Made by a program: the position numbers and the translations under genes
Notes under the pieces: model-generated
Database searches by the model: none
Told to the model about the DNA's origin: nothing
Seen by the model: only the letters and a program-made list of their open reading frames with translations
In this document: piece after piece, positions 25,371-37,000 of the stretch
Layout of the letters: the number at the start of each line of letters is the position of its first letter
How positions within the stretch are numbered: the stretch's first letter is position 1
NCBI GenBank assembly: GCA_018062085.1
Contig: JAGOSY010000006.1
Span: 89,463 to 153,462 of the forward strand
Direction of reading: 5' to 3'
DNA: 64,000 nt
Source: a bacterium
Lineage (GTDB): Bacteria; Cyanobacteriota; Vampirovibrionia; Obscuribacterales; Obscuribacteraceae

Positions 25371-28043
25371 CTAATAAATATTTCGACGAATAAGATCAAT
25401 CACCATCGGTGCGGCTATAAAACCGATTGTGCCTGCTAGTTTGGCTCTGGCACCACCAAAACGGTAAGCGGCATAGGTTAATCCGCCGGTAATACCAACA
25501 TCAGAAGCAACTGTTAAGCCATTGAGCAAACTTGGGCGGTGATAGAGATTTGCAACATCTTGGGCTTCGTCTGCTATACCACTGACAAATGGATTCTTGC
25601 CCAGCAATTGCCTTTGTGTTTGAGTGCGATTAATGACTGCTGGATTGCCACTAGGATCGAATTTAAGATCAACGTTAAACTGCCCTGGTGAGAGCAACAC
25701 TGTGCGCATCCAGCCAGGCAATGGGTTTTCCATAGTAGCGCGATAGATACGACCGTTGGCACCATTTGGACCATCTGGTAACTCTGTAATACCCTGAATT
25801 TTACTGTCAAGATTGTAGCCAGCCAATTGCGCGTGCAATGTGATGCCGTCGATGTTTCTCAGCTCTGGGTAACCGTTCGCCTTGGCCAAATCAAAAGATG
25901 TCTTGCCGATTTCAATTGACTTGAGAGCACCAACTCCAAATTCTACTTCCAGTGGAATGTCAGCCTTCAATTTGCGATCAATAGTGATAGTGTCATTCTT
26001 CTTTGAAATCAAAGTGGTGTTTTGGATAAACTTATTTACTGGATCGTTAAAAGCCACATGGGTAGATTTAGTTATCTTATCGAACAGTCGAGAAGGACTA
26101 ATTGAGCCGTCTGAAATTGTCAGGGCCGCGTCAAAAATGTTATCAACATCTTGCTCAATACCAGCAACACCGCGCTTCTTTACGGCCTCCTGCAATTGCT
26201 TAACTGTGGTCAGCTCTTCCACCGGCACACTGGTTTTTACAGCAACATTGTCACTTGGTTTAGGCGGTGTCAGCCGCGGATGCGCTTCAAAGAAATCCCA
26301 AACTTGCTGCAATCTATGGGCCGGATTGTCGAGGAAGTGATCTACCCCAGCAAGAGTAATATGTTCGACCGCCGCACCGTTTGCCGGATTAGTTGAACGC
26401 TCAATAGTTTCAATGCCGTTTTTAACCACTATCGGTTCAGTGGTGATACCGCCCAGCTTGCGGTAGTAGTCAGTGCCAAAATGCGCTGGTTGAAACAACG
26501 GTACGCCAACATCGGTCAATACCGGCGGGGTATCAGTCATGCCATTGTAAGGAATAATTCTGTCAGCGGTGCCATGAATATTGATCATTGAAAGTGGTTG
26601 TTTCGGTGCTGGTTCTTTACCACTCATTGTCGAACTCAAAATACCGATACTAGCAAGCGTGCCTGACAGTGCTGCAGCGGTAGAGTAAGTGAGCATCCCG
26701 CCGTTAGACATGCCAGCCATGTAGATGCGCTGCGGGTCAATATTTGCCTGCTTCTTAACTGCTTCAATAATGTCACCCATAAATTTGACATCACCGGCCT
26801 TCTGCCCAGGTAGCACCAGCCCGTTGCCACTCTCCCAGGTGCGCAGGTCTTTTACATCAAACCAGTTAACAGAATTAGGATAGACCGCGATAAATCCTTC
26901 TTTGTCCGCCAGCTTGTTAGCCTCAAACATCTCCTCAACATCTTTGCCCGTTTGCGACATGCCAGCCGCCAAAATCATCATGGGCATTGGCTTATCAGCG
27001 TCATAACTGGGAGGCACGTGCACATTAAAACTGCGCCGACGGCCTTCTATCTGCATGGTCTCGACATAGTCGCCGGGTCCTTTTATCTTGAATATTGAAG
27101 CATCAGTCGAAGGCAACGCTTCAACTGACCGAGGCTTAGCAGTATCGGGAGCAGAATCGGGAATGATGTTTTTTGCAGCTGGCAGCGGCTGGTCTGACTT
27201 GCCAGCCGCTGCAGTTTTGTCAGGCTGAACAGTATTGAGCACAACACTAGGATCAAAATCGCTTTTCAGATAAGTGCCGAACCTCGACATGAAGGGCGCC
27301 ATGATATTTTTCACCCAGGCCGGATTACTCTCGATAAACTTAGCAACATCGCCAGCATCAGTGAGAGCATCGCGCAACACCAAACCTGGCAAGGTTGTAT
27401 CGACATTTTGAGAGAGCGAATGCAACACTTCACTATCGCGGGGATAAGCGACTTTACCCTTGGCGTCAACCGAAAAATTCAGCGGTAAAGTGCTAGGTGA
27501 GTTGAAGACCTTTTCCACCTCAGGCGGCAGTGGATTGTCTACCTGTAGTTGATAGTGCGTTCTGCCGCCAGGCTCTTTGTTAATGGCAATACTTCTAACG
27601 TCAAGCTTTTGATCGCGGCCAAAAGTGTGAAAGCTAAGCTTAATACCGCTGACTTCGGTCAGATTCTGAGTGCCATCGGCAGCAGTAGTCTTTTTGAAAG
27701 TCGGGTTCTTCGCTTCAAGCGACTTCAGGACCAGCTCATGGTTTAGATACGAGTGATTGAGTGGAACGGTAAAATTTTCTCTAACTGCCAGCGCCTGATT
27801 CGGCTTGGCTCCATCGGCAGCTTCTGCGATACCTGAGAGAAATCGCTGCATAGTTTGTGTTGGGTGTGCAGCGTGCATAGACTTTTGCCCATGCGGGCTG
27901 CGACCGGGAGCGTCGGCTTTGGCGACATCAGCTTGTGCGGCACTGGCAAGAAACAGACCCAAGTTCGAATGAGCTTCCTCAAACGGTCTGGCTGCCGGCT
28001 TTTCCAACCGTGAGTGATTCGATAATGATTGACCTTGGTCCAA
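25371..28043 (-). CDS. Large protein with a PHB-depolymerase/feruloyl-esterase-like domain between two related domains
   Basis: 890 residues. A LpqC/PHB-depolymerase-type alpha/beta hydrolase covers about 320-600. Its nucleophile elbow is GMSNGG with Ser446, INIHGTADRIIPY carries the acid, and GVDHFL the His. Residues about 105-215 and 690-830 resemble each other (YQLQVDNPLPPEVEKVF with YRATMENPLPGWMRTVL, then LNFSVDAKGKVAYPR with VDLKFDPSGNPAVIN). A duplicated unknown domain therefore flanks the enzyme. A hydrophobic segment lies near the C-terminus. No classical signal peptide, so localisation is unclear. It probably cleaves ester bonds in a polyester or acylated polysaccharide. Confidence 0.75.
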   Translation of the reverse strand: MDQGQSLSNHSRLEKPAARPFEEAHSNLGLFLASAAQADVAKADAPGRSPHGQKSMHAAHPTQTMQRFLSGIAEAADGAKPNQALAVRENFTVPLNHSYLNHELVLKSLEAKNPTFKKTTAADGTQNLTEVSGIKLSFHTFGRDQKLDVRSIAINKEPGGRTHYQLQVDNPLPPEVEKVFNSPSTLPLNFSVDAKGKVAYPRDSEVLHSLSQNVDTTLPGLVLRDALTDAGDVAKFIESNPAWVKNIMAPFMSRFGTYLKSDFDPSVVLNTVQPDKTAAAGKSDQPLPAAKNIIPDSAPDTAKPRSVEALPSTDASIFKIKGPGDYVETMQIEGRRRSFNVHVPPSYDADKPMPMMILAAGMSQTGKDVEEMFEANKLADKEGFIAVYPNSVNWFDVKDLRTWESGNGLVLPGQKAGDVKFMGDIIEAVKKQANIDPQRIYMAGMSNGGMLTYSTAAALSGTLASIGILSSTMSGKEPAPKQPLSMINIHGTADRIIPYNGMTDTPPVLTDVGVPLFQPAHFGTDYYRKLGGITTEPIVVKNGIETIERSTNPANGAAVEHITLAGVDHFLDNPAHRLQQVWDFFEAHPRLTPPKPSDNVAVKTSVPVEELTTVKQLQEAVKKRGVAGIEQDVDNIFDAALTISDGSISPSRLFDKITKSTHVAFNDPVNKFIQNTTLISKKNDTITIDRKLKADIPLEVEFGVGALKSIEIGKTSFDLAKANGYPELRNIDGITLHAQLAGYNLDSKIQGITELPDGPNGANGRIYRATMENPLPGWMRTVLLSPGQFNVDLKFDPSGNPAVINRTQTQRQLLGKNPFVSGIADEAQDVANLYHRPSLLNGLTVASDVGITGGLTYAAYRFGGARAKLAGTIGFIAAPMVIDLIRRNIY

Positions 28044-28231
28044 GTTAGCTCGCTAGGTGTAGGTTTGGGTCGGGGGTCACCTTGGAGCCTTGATAATGAA
28101 GCTTTTTGCTCAATTACACACTGTGGTATATACGCACGCGCAGGTTAATTTTGCCATTTTTGCCCCTATTTCTGCCCTTGGGCTAAACTCTACCCTTAGG
28201 CTAAACTGATCTAGCCTCTGGAGAGACGCTA

Positions 28232-29449
28232 ATCGCAAAATCTAGAACTACCCCCAAGCTCGGTCTATCTTTGATGCTGCAAGAAGATTTCTTAGCGGCC
28301 ACGTTACCCTTGTTCAGCAACGACGAAGTGGAAATACTAGAGTGGAGCCCCGATATCGGCTGGGCAGCTCCGACTATGCCTGAATGGGCTAACGAGCTTC
28401 TAGATTTTTACAGCTCCGCCAACAGTTTGTATGGCCATGGCGTGAACTATTCACCAATGAGCGCTGAATGGACAGCCGTTGACAGTGAATGGATAGAAAA
28501 CCTAAAGCGAGAGTTAGAGGCGAGAAAATTCGTTCACTTTTCTGAGCACTTTGGTTTCTCACGAATAGGGCACTTGCAGCAAGGCGCACCACTGCCAGTA
28601 CCATTCACAACTGAGGCAATCAGAGCGGGCCAATTTAAATTAGAGAAACTAGCACACACAACAGGTGGAAGAATCGGTTTAGAAAACCTTGCTCTAGCCT
28701 TCAGCAAACGCGATGCCATGCAGCAAGGTCGCTTCTTAGAAGATCTGCTGCGGCCCTTTGATGGCTTCGTACTGTTAGATCTGCACAACCTTTATTGCCA
28801 AATGGAAAACTTCAGCCTATCTGCAGAAGAGCTACTGGGAACCTATCCACTAGAGAGAGTTCGCGAGATACATATCTCAGGCGGTTCGTGGAGCGAGTCG
28901 CAAGCAGCTCAGACAAAGCGGAAATCCAAGCCGACGCTAGCACCTGCTTCAGTCACAAGAATTCGTCGCGATACCCACGACAATGAAGTTCCAGACGAGG
29001 TGCTCGCTCTATTGCCTCTGGTGTTGGCCAACTGCCCCAACGTTGAAGCGGTAATATTAGAGCGCATCGGCGGAACCATGCCCACTGCCGAGCAACAAGC
29101 TCGCTTTAGAGACGACTACCGAGCGATCGCAAAGCTAATTGAGCTGCACACACTTAGGCAAACTGTCGGTGATGACGCAGAGGCTATGGCAAAGACGCAT
29201 ATAACCCAGGTTGAACTTTCGCAAGGCCGTGGAACTCTAAGCAGAGAATGCAGTCAAAGCAGCGACCAGACTGAAATACTGCGCTATCAAAAGAAGCTTA
29301 TGGAACTGCTGCAATCCGAGCAATCGCCAGAAAGGATAATCGCAGAGCTAAGTTCGGCCTTTGAAGGCGAGTTGGCAGAGTATGCTAATTTGAGCCAGCC
29401 ACAAATGCTTGCGGTGGGCCAAGAGCTAGTGAAGAAGTGGACGCAATGA
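28232..29449 (+). CDS. DUF692 family (MNIO-type TIM-barrel) protein
   Basis: About 405 residues. It matches DUF692/UPF0276, the multinuclear non-heme iron oxidase family that includes MbnB. FSEHFGFSR, GLENLAL, LLDLHNLY and EIHISGG are the metal-binding motif positions in the usual order. The C-terminal 110 residues are an additional helical region. The first in-frame ATG/TTG (28271-28274) has no ribosome binding site and would cut the first barrel strand (KLGLSLML). GGAGAG at 28220 sits 6 bases before an in-frame ATC at 28232, so a non-canonical start is likely. No precursor peptide or MbnC-like partner was found next to it. Confidence 0.75.
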   Translation: MAKSRTTPKLGLSLMLQEDFLAATLPLFSNDEVEILEWSPDIGWAAPTMPEWANELLDFYSSANSLYGHGVNYSPMSAEWTAVDSEWIENLKRELEARKFVHFSEHFGFSRIGHLQQGAPLPVPFTTEAIRAGQFKLEKLAHTTGGRIGLENLALAFSKRDAMQQGRFLEDLLRPFDGFVLLDLHNLYCQMENFSLSAEELLGTYPLERVREIHISGGSWSESQAAQTKRKSKPTLAPASVTRIRRDTHDNEVPDEVLALLPLVLANCPNVEAVILERIGGTMPTAEQQARFRDDYRAIAKLIELHTLRQTVGDDAEAMAKTHITQVELSQGRGTLSRECSQSSDQTEILRYQKKLMELLQSEQSPERIIAELSSAFEGELAEYANLSQPQMLAVGQELVKKWTQ

Positions 29450-29723
29450 TGGCTTGGAAGAAAAAACCGCCTGTCATCTTGCGCAGCACGGGTTCGATCT
29501 GAGCGAGGTTATTTTCTCGGATTACTTAGATCTAACTCTTGTGTTTGTGTTTGTGTGTACTATATATGGCATAGACTGAGGAGCGGTTGAAGGCAAAGCA
29601 ATTGCCAGTGTTTTACCTTCGTTCTTTTTTCGTCTTTGGCTTCCGTTAATGCTCATTGGTGTCCCTTATTACTGAGAATTTGTTGTATACAAGTTCGTTA
29701 TAGATTCACCAATTTGAAATTTA
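29450..29723. other. Intergenic region upstream of the surface-protein operon
   Basis: 274 bases with a GT-rich stretch (GTGTTTGTGTTTGTGTGTAC) around 29540-29560 followed by ACTATATATGG, a possible -10 region. No gene seen. Confidence 0.4.
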
Positions 29724-31067
29724 ATGACAAAAGCCTTTTCAATTCTGCCACTAAATTTAGCTCTGGCTTTATCACTAGCGAGTGCATTGCCGAGCTTCGC
29801 CACAAGCCCCCCTGTTATCACTCCGCCGAGCGGCACTTACTCGACTGTCCAGCCGACAGTGACTATTACCGGAGATCCCGGAGCTAATTTCTTCTTTACA
29901 ACCAACGGTAGCGTTCCAAGTGTGTTGAGCACACCCTACTCCGGTCCGGTTAGTATAGGTAAGACTGCTACGATCAAAGCTATTGCTGATCTCTCAGGCG
30001 TTCAGAGTACTGTCACTACAGCAAATATTCAATCAGATCCTTCTAGTCTTCCAGTTCCACGCACTGGTTTGTCTCTCTGGCTGAAGAGTGAATTCGGCCC
30101 GCTGCTCAGCGGCTCAAATATCACTCAATGGCATGACTTATCTGGGGCGGCCCCAGCCAATAATGCTACTCAAGCAACCGGCTCGAAGCAAGCCACTCTC
30201 GTTTCGCCTGCCATCAATGGCTATCCTTCTGCGTCTTTCAACGGTTCATCAAGAAATTATGTGTTGGCAAATCAGTTAACTGATTTGACGACTGGTTTCT
30301 CGATATTCGCGGTTGTAAAACCAATTGGAACTGCCACGAAAACATTTATAGCCTTTTCCAACGCGGGGCCATCAAATCTAGTTAGTTTGGAAACATTAAA
30401 CACACAAGTGCGGCTTAATGCTTACAATGCCACCACCGCCAGCAATGTCATTACTCCCACTAGCAGCATCACTGTCGGCAAGTTTCAGCTAGTGGATGCC
30501 GTTCACAATGGTGCCGCCAGTGCAAGTATTTCGGTGAATGGCGAGAGCAAGATATCTGGAACAGTACAGAACCTAGTCAACACGGCTAGGACTCAAAACA
30601 TTCTTGGCGCCAATAACACAATTGCAACATATTGGAATGGCGAGCTAGCTGAGTTACTTTGCTATAGCCGCGCAGTTACTGAGACTGAGAGAAAAAACAT
30701 ACAGGCTTATTTCTTCAATAAGTTTCAACTAACCACGGCCACAGCAACTGCTGCACCAGTATTTAGCGTGGGCACAAGCACACTAACCGAACCTACGGAA
30801 GTGGCTATAGCAGTGCCTTACAACGGAATAGGGTATTTCACCACGACGGGAGTAAATCCGACCACAAGTTCGCCGGTCTACTCGAAGCCTGTGAGAATAA
30901 ATTACACACAAACTCTGAAGTGCCTGATCGTCGCCAATGGTATTAACAGTAGTATCACAACAGCAAATTTCACCCTTAATTCCGCTAAGTGGCCTGCGCC
31001 TGACCCGCTTGACACTAGACCCCTTCAGATAAATTTGCAACTACCAACTACAGCCATACCACAGTAA
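29724..31067 (+). CDS. Exported LamG-like protein with chitobiase-C-terminal-type repeats
   Basis: 447 residues. The signal peptide (1-27, ending SFAT) is followed by a CHB_HEX_C type beta domain (about 28-105: PSGTYSTVQPTVTITGDPGANFFFTTNGSVP). A concanavalin/LamG-like domain (about 115-335) begins LSLWLKSEFGPL and ends WNGELAELLCYSRAVTETERKNIQAYFFNKF. A second CHB_HEX_C-like domain is at about 345-415. Such proteins bind carbohydrate at the cell surface. It lies 21 bases upstream of the giant RHS gene and is probably the first gene of that operon, which would make it a surface partner. Confidence 0.8.
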   Translation: MTKAFSILPLNLALALSLASALPSFATSPPVITPPSGTYSTVQPTVTITGDPGANFFFTTNGSVPSVLSTPYSGPVSIGKTATIKAIADLSGVQSTVTTANIQSDPSSLPVPRTGLSLWLKSEFGPLLSGSNITQWHDLSGAAPANNATQATGSKQATLVSPAINGYPSASFNGSSRNYVLANQLTDLTTGFSIFAVVKPIGTATKTFIAFSNAGPSNLVSLETLNTQVRLNAYNATTASNVITPTSSITVGKFQLVDAVHNGAASASISVNGESKISGTVQNLVNTARTQNILGANNTIATYWNGELAELLCYSRAVTETERKNIQAYFFNKFQLTTATATAAPVFSVGTSTLTEPTEVAIAVPYNGIGYFTTTGVNPTTSSPVYSKPVRINYTQTLKCLIVANGINSSITTANFTLNSAKWPAPDPLDTRPLQINLQLPTTAIPQ

Positions 31068-31088
31068 GTATTTCCGCGATGACATTCA

Positions 31089-34000
31089 ATGAGAATCAAT
31101 AGAATGAACCCAGGGCTCAGAATGACTTTCAAATTTAATGTGAACCATAGACTCAAAGTAGGTCAGAGACTTGCTTCTAAGAACTCAAGATTTGTCGCTC
31201 GGCTTCTTGCCATCGGTCTGACCCTACTACTGATTTCAACGACAACGCCTCTAAATGCTTTGGCGATGTCGGAGATACCTCATCATCCAGATACACAAGC
31301 GCCACCACCTGCAAATGTTCAAGTGAAGACTGGGCCACGCTCGGTAACTATCGTCAAACCAGAGCTGAAGTTCTCAGCTGCTCCTACAGATCTAGAACTA
31401 ACAACAGCACGCGTATTTCAAGAGCCGCTGGTGCCAATGTCTACCAGTGCAGTGCTTGGTGAGAACCTAGCTCTAGCGTCAGCTATAAAAACCTTCAAGA
31501 ATGTAAGTTCTTCGAGTGGCGAGAAAGTCGGTACAGAAAAACTGAACCTCGCACCGTTTGAGAAATTTCTTGCTGACTATCCAAGCTCCCGTTGGGTGCC
31601 ATCGGTTCAGGTAAATCTAGCCGAAATCAAATTTAAGTCTGGCTATCTTTCAGAAGCTCTATCTCTCTTTCACGCAGCCTGGGAAGGGGCAAAAGGTGAA
31701 ACCGATAGAGACAAAGCGGTTGTTGCGGACCAAGCAATTTCTAGCCTCCTCATAATCGATGCGCGGGTCGGCAGGAAAGAAGAGCTAAAAAAGTATTTAG
31801 CACAAATAAAAGGCAGAGCGTTTTTCGGTTCGGCTGAGCAGAAAGTCAAGGGCGCTAAGGAAGGTCTTTGGAGCATGCAAACTGCACCAGAGCGCAGCTT
31901 TAAGTGTGGCTCGTATGCATTAAACAGCATTTTGAAAATTACAAAGACTAGCTCTGAAATGAATCCGATTCTAGAGAAGGCTCAGTCAACAGATAAAGGC
32001 ACCAATTTAGCACAGGTGAAAGATTGGTCAGATCAGGTTGGTCTAAACTTTCAAGCCGCTAAACGCTCTAAGGGAGCTGCTTTCATCTTCCCTTGCGTGA
32101 TGCATTGGGCAGTAGATCACTTTGCGGCTATAGTTGGTGTTGACAATGGTTTTTATCATGTTAAGGACCCAACGTTTGATAATGATGGGCAGCTCTGGGT
32201 GACTGCAAAAGCTCTAGAGCAAGAAACTGACGGCTACTTCTTAGTGCCAACCAATAAGCCTTTACCAGCTGGATGGAGCCCAGTTTCAGACGAAGAGGCA
32301 AAGAAAGTTTTTGGTAAAGGCAACGCTAGCGGAAGGAGCGGCAATGACACCACACCTGATGCTCCAGAGAATGATCCGCCCTCTTGTGGCTCTGGTGGCA
32401 GCGGTGGTGGCGGCGGTACAGGTATGGCGCAAGCAAACGCTTACAGCATGCTGGCTTCGCTTCATATCAAAGACACTCCTATGGCCTATTCACCGCCCTT
32501 AGGGCCAGAAATTAACCATAGATTTGACTACGCTCACCTGCAAACGAACCAGCCTGGCACCTTCGTTTTCACGAATTTGGGTCAAAACTGGAACTTCAAT
32601 TGGCTCTCTTATTTGACTGTAGACCCAAGCACCAGTGTTGCCTCAGTTAGGGTTAGGCAAGGCGGAACAGAAGTCTATGCCTTGAGCGGTGGTGTCTATA
32701 GTCCAAACTTCTTATCTCAAGCATTGCTCGTCAATATGGGTGGCGGTGTCTACGAGAGAAGAATGAAAGATGGCAGCGTTGAAGTATACAACCAGCCTGA
32801 TTCAAGTTCGCCTGCCAGAATTTTTCTCACCCAGGTCAAAGATCCGCAGGGTAACACGGTATCTGTTCAATTTGATGCAAATTTCCGTATAACTACAGTC
32901 ACAGATTCAATTGGCCAAGTGTCGACAATAAATTACCTTTCAAATACTGTCGGCAATGTTGGCTTCTACAAAATATCGAGCATACTAGACCCGTTCGGCC
33001 GCTCATGCTCGTTCGGGTACGATTCTACTACCACCAATCTGCTTTCGATAACAGATGTAGTTTCATTGAAATCATCATTTCAATATGACACCACATCTAG
33101 TTTTATTAGCCAAATGACCACTCCGTATGGCACAACAAGTTTCTATTATTATGTACCAGGCATTGATGTTTATCCGGCTGTAGGCCTGCGGTTCACATAC
33201 CCTGATGGCACTTCGTCGGTAATTGAAAACTGGATTGACGAAAGAAAGTCGACCTATTATTGGGATCGTCATGCCTTGGCGATGTACCCCAATGACCCTG
33301 TGAATCACGTTTATACCCACTGCGAGTTAATGAAGTGGACTTTTGATACCAATACAGGGCTCGAAGCTTCTTCCACCCAGTGGGTGACTCATCCGCTTGA
33401 ATCTACCAGCCCAATTTATATGCGCTATCCTGGCAGTATCGGGCTTAACTATGCTGGTCCCACCAATCTTCCCTCGTCAGTTTCGCGCAATCTCGGCAAT
33501 TTCACGGTTAATCTAACTGTCGGAGGAACCGTGACGCCAGGAGACATCCTTGTTATCAGAAACGACTATAACGATGTCTCTTATACAGTTCAGGCGGGCG
33601 ATACACTAGCAAAAGTAGCTGCGGGCTTGCAAAACGCTGTCAACACAAGCGCCACCTATCAAGCCAATGGAGTAGCTGCTGGTTTGATTGGCACCACAGT
33701 CAGCCTTCGTTCAGAGCGACCAGATAGTAGAACTTACACTAAATTCTTGAGCGTTGGAGCTACCGAAACTCTCACTCTTCTATCTCAGGTTAGACAGTCA
33801 GCCATTGCCACGCTCGCTGGTCCGATTGCTGTTGGCGACAACATTATTATCTACGTCGAATATCCAACTAGGCTTACTTTTATCTACACAGTTCAGGCAG
33901 GCGACACGGCCACTTCAATTTGTGCCAGCTTAGCTGCTTTGATAAATGCGAATACCACCTGGCAAAACTATGGCGGGGTAGCAACGCCCAATGGGGATAA

Positions 34001-37000
34001 CATAGACCTAGTTTGCTTCAGCCCAGAAGAGCAGCTTTACACCACAGCTGCTACTGGCTTCGAAAACTTTTATTCACACTCTTACCGCAGTGGCACCTCT
34101 CAGCTGACAGAAAACCAATACAATTCAGCAGGCAATCTAACTCAAACGATCGACCCGATGCGGCGCACCTTCTCATATACCTATGCGGCCAATGGCATTG
34201 ATTTATTAGAGAAAAGAGAAACCCAAGGAACAGATAATTTTCTGCTTGGCCATTGGGAATATAACGCCAAGCACCAACCGATTGTTTTCATTGATGGTTC
34301 AGCCCAAAGAACAGAAATTACTTACAATAGTTCTGGTCAGGTTCTGACCGTTAAAGACCCGAACAACAATATCACCACAAACACCTATACAGGAACCAGC
34401 AAAGCCACAGTCGGCGGCACAGTAACGGCAGGAAATGTTCTGACGATAACTGTATTTGATTCAGGTTTGGCCGGTGGGCAGAAGGCAATCAATTACACAG
34501 TATTGGCCGGAGCCACCCTGACCACAATTGCCACTGGCATCAAAAATGCCATCAATGCTGATAGTGCGCTAGCGGCCATTGGCGTTACCGCAACTTCTGC
34601 CGCTGCTGTGGTCACTTTGCTTTCAACGTCGGTAAATGTCACGTCTTATACTTCAAGCGTCAGCGGCGGTGCCACAGAAACGTTGACGCTTGGTGCCAAT
34701 ACTTGGGGCTACCTAACTAAAATCGATGGCCCACTGCCTGGCAACAAAGACATAACAACCAGAACCTTTGATAGTTATGGCAGAATCGCCTCTGAGACCA
34801 GCGCCACAGGTTATACACTGACTTTTCTCTACGATGCAATGAACCGGCGGTTGCGCACCACCTGCCCCGATACCACTTATGAACAAATTATTTACGATAA
34901 GCTAGATGTGGTTCTGAGCAGAGATAGAAACGGTCGTTGGACTCAACGCGCTTTTGATTCACTCGACCAAATGAGCTATGAAGTAGACCCACTTGGCCGC
35001 AAGACTCAATATACCTGGTGCTCTTGTGGCTCAGTGGCCGTTCTGACAGACCCTCTTGGTCGGCAGACTTCATGGAGCCATGATATTCAAGGGCGTCAAA
35101 CTACAAAGACCTATCCAGATAGCTCGACCTATAATTATGTTTATGAGCAAAAGACGAGCAATCTCAAGCAGAGAACAGACGCCCTGTCTCAGAATACAAT
35201 TTATCTCTACAACCCTGATGGCAGTCAGTTCATCACCATGTACCCCAATGCTATCAATGCCACAGCCAATGCCGCAAAGTACTGGGATTACAATTTTAAG
35301 CGCCCAACCAAAGCCGCCAAGAACGACTGGGGCACCATTGACTATTCTTATAACAACTATGTAACCAGTTCTGGTGCAATACCAATTACCGGTGGTGGAA
35401 AGCCTCAGCTAGTTCACAACGACAGGATGGCAAATTCGGACATAACCTTTGTTTATGATGCTATAGGCCGAACAACGAATCAATCTGTAAATGGTGCCGC
35501 CAATTCAGATACTCTAACTTTTGATGCCATGAGCAGAGTCACAGCTGAATCAAATGCACTAGGCAACTTCACCTATGCCTACGTGGACGATACGGCTGGG
35601 TCTTCTAAAGGCAGCTCACGCTTAGCTTCTGTCACTTATCCAAACAGCCAGGTAACAAAATACACCTGGTATCCAAATACTGGTGATGAGCGCCTTCAAC
35701 AAATTGCAAACTTAAAAACTAGCAGTGGCCCTACAATTTCTCAATTCAATTATCGCTACAACCCTGCTGGCGAAATTACCCAATGGCAGCAGCTACAAGG
35801 CAATAGCAGCGTCAACCTAAACCTAGGCTATGACCAAGCGGGCCAGTTAACTAGCTCACAAACAGGTTCAGGCGGGCCATCAAACGCCTATCTCAACCAA
35901 AACTATTTTGTCTATGATGCCGCTTCTAACCGCACAGCCGTGCAACAAAATAGTGTCAATCGGGTAAAACTTGGTGGCACGCTCACCGCCGGCAATACGC
36001 TAACAATCACCGTCAACGATTCCAGCCTTACTGGCGGTCAAGAAGCTGTCGTATACACAGTTGTTGGCGGAGATACGCTCTCAACGGTAGCTACCAAATT
36101 TGCTGCGGCAATAACTGCCAATACGAATTTACAGGCACTTGGGGTAAATGCTTCTGCTAATGGTGCGGTCATGAGCATCAAATCGGCGTCGCCAAACATC
36201 ACCACCTATACTCAATCAAATGGTGGTGGCACCGCAACAATTAGCCTGGGCGTGACAAATAACTTCGTTGAGAATGCGGTTGTTGGTGGCACTAAAACCA
36301 CCGGCAACATTCTCACTATCACCGTTTTAGACCCAGCTCTCAGCGGCGGCCTAACAGCAATTAATTACACAGTTCTAGCTGGCGACACCCTGACCACAAT
36401 GACCACAGGCCTCAAGAATGCCATCAATGCCAATGCTGGATTAACGGCCGCAGGAATAACAGCCACTTCAGTCGGAACGGCGATCACGATTAAGTCAACT
36501 TCTGCAAATGCCACCACATACTCTCAGTCAACAAGCGCTGGAGCTACTGCAACAATTGCTCTTTCAATAAATCAGAACGGACCACAAACCATTGCAATTG
36601 GCGGTAGCAAGACGACCAGCGACACAATCACCATAACTGTCTATGACGCTGGATTAGCTGGTGGCCTCAAGGCGGTCACATACACGGTTTTAGCTGGAGA
36701 TACTCTAACCACAATTGCTAGCGGCCTAGCAGCCGCCCTGACGGCAGACACGAATCTACAAGGAGTTGGTATCAGCGCCACTTCGGAAGGCCAGGTGGTG
36801 ACCGTTCAATCAAATTCGATTAATCTAACGACCCTCAGAGAAACAACAAGCGCTACTGCAACTGAGCAAATTGCTCTCAATATGCCAGCTAACGGCGTTC
36901 AAACAGCTTCAATCGGAGGCACTAAAACCACCAGCGACACACTGACAGTAACAACCTTTGATGCTGGGCTACCAGGCGGCTCTCAGGCAATTGTCTACAC

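Noticed and set aside
29478..29505. T-loop-like GGGTTCGATC suggesting a tRNA
   Set aside because: No matching T stem, acceptor stem or anticodon arm can be drawn around it.
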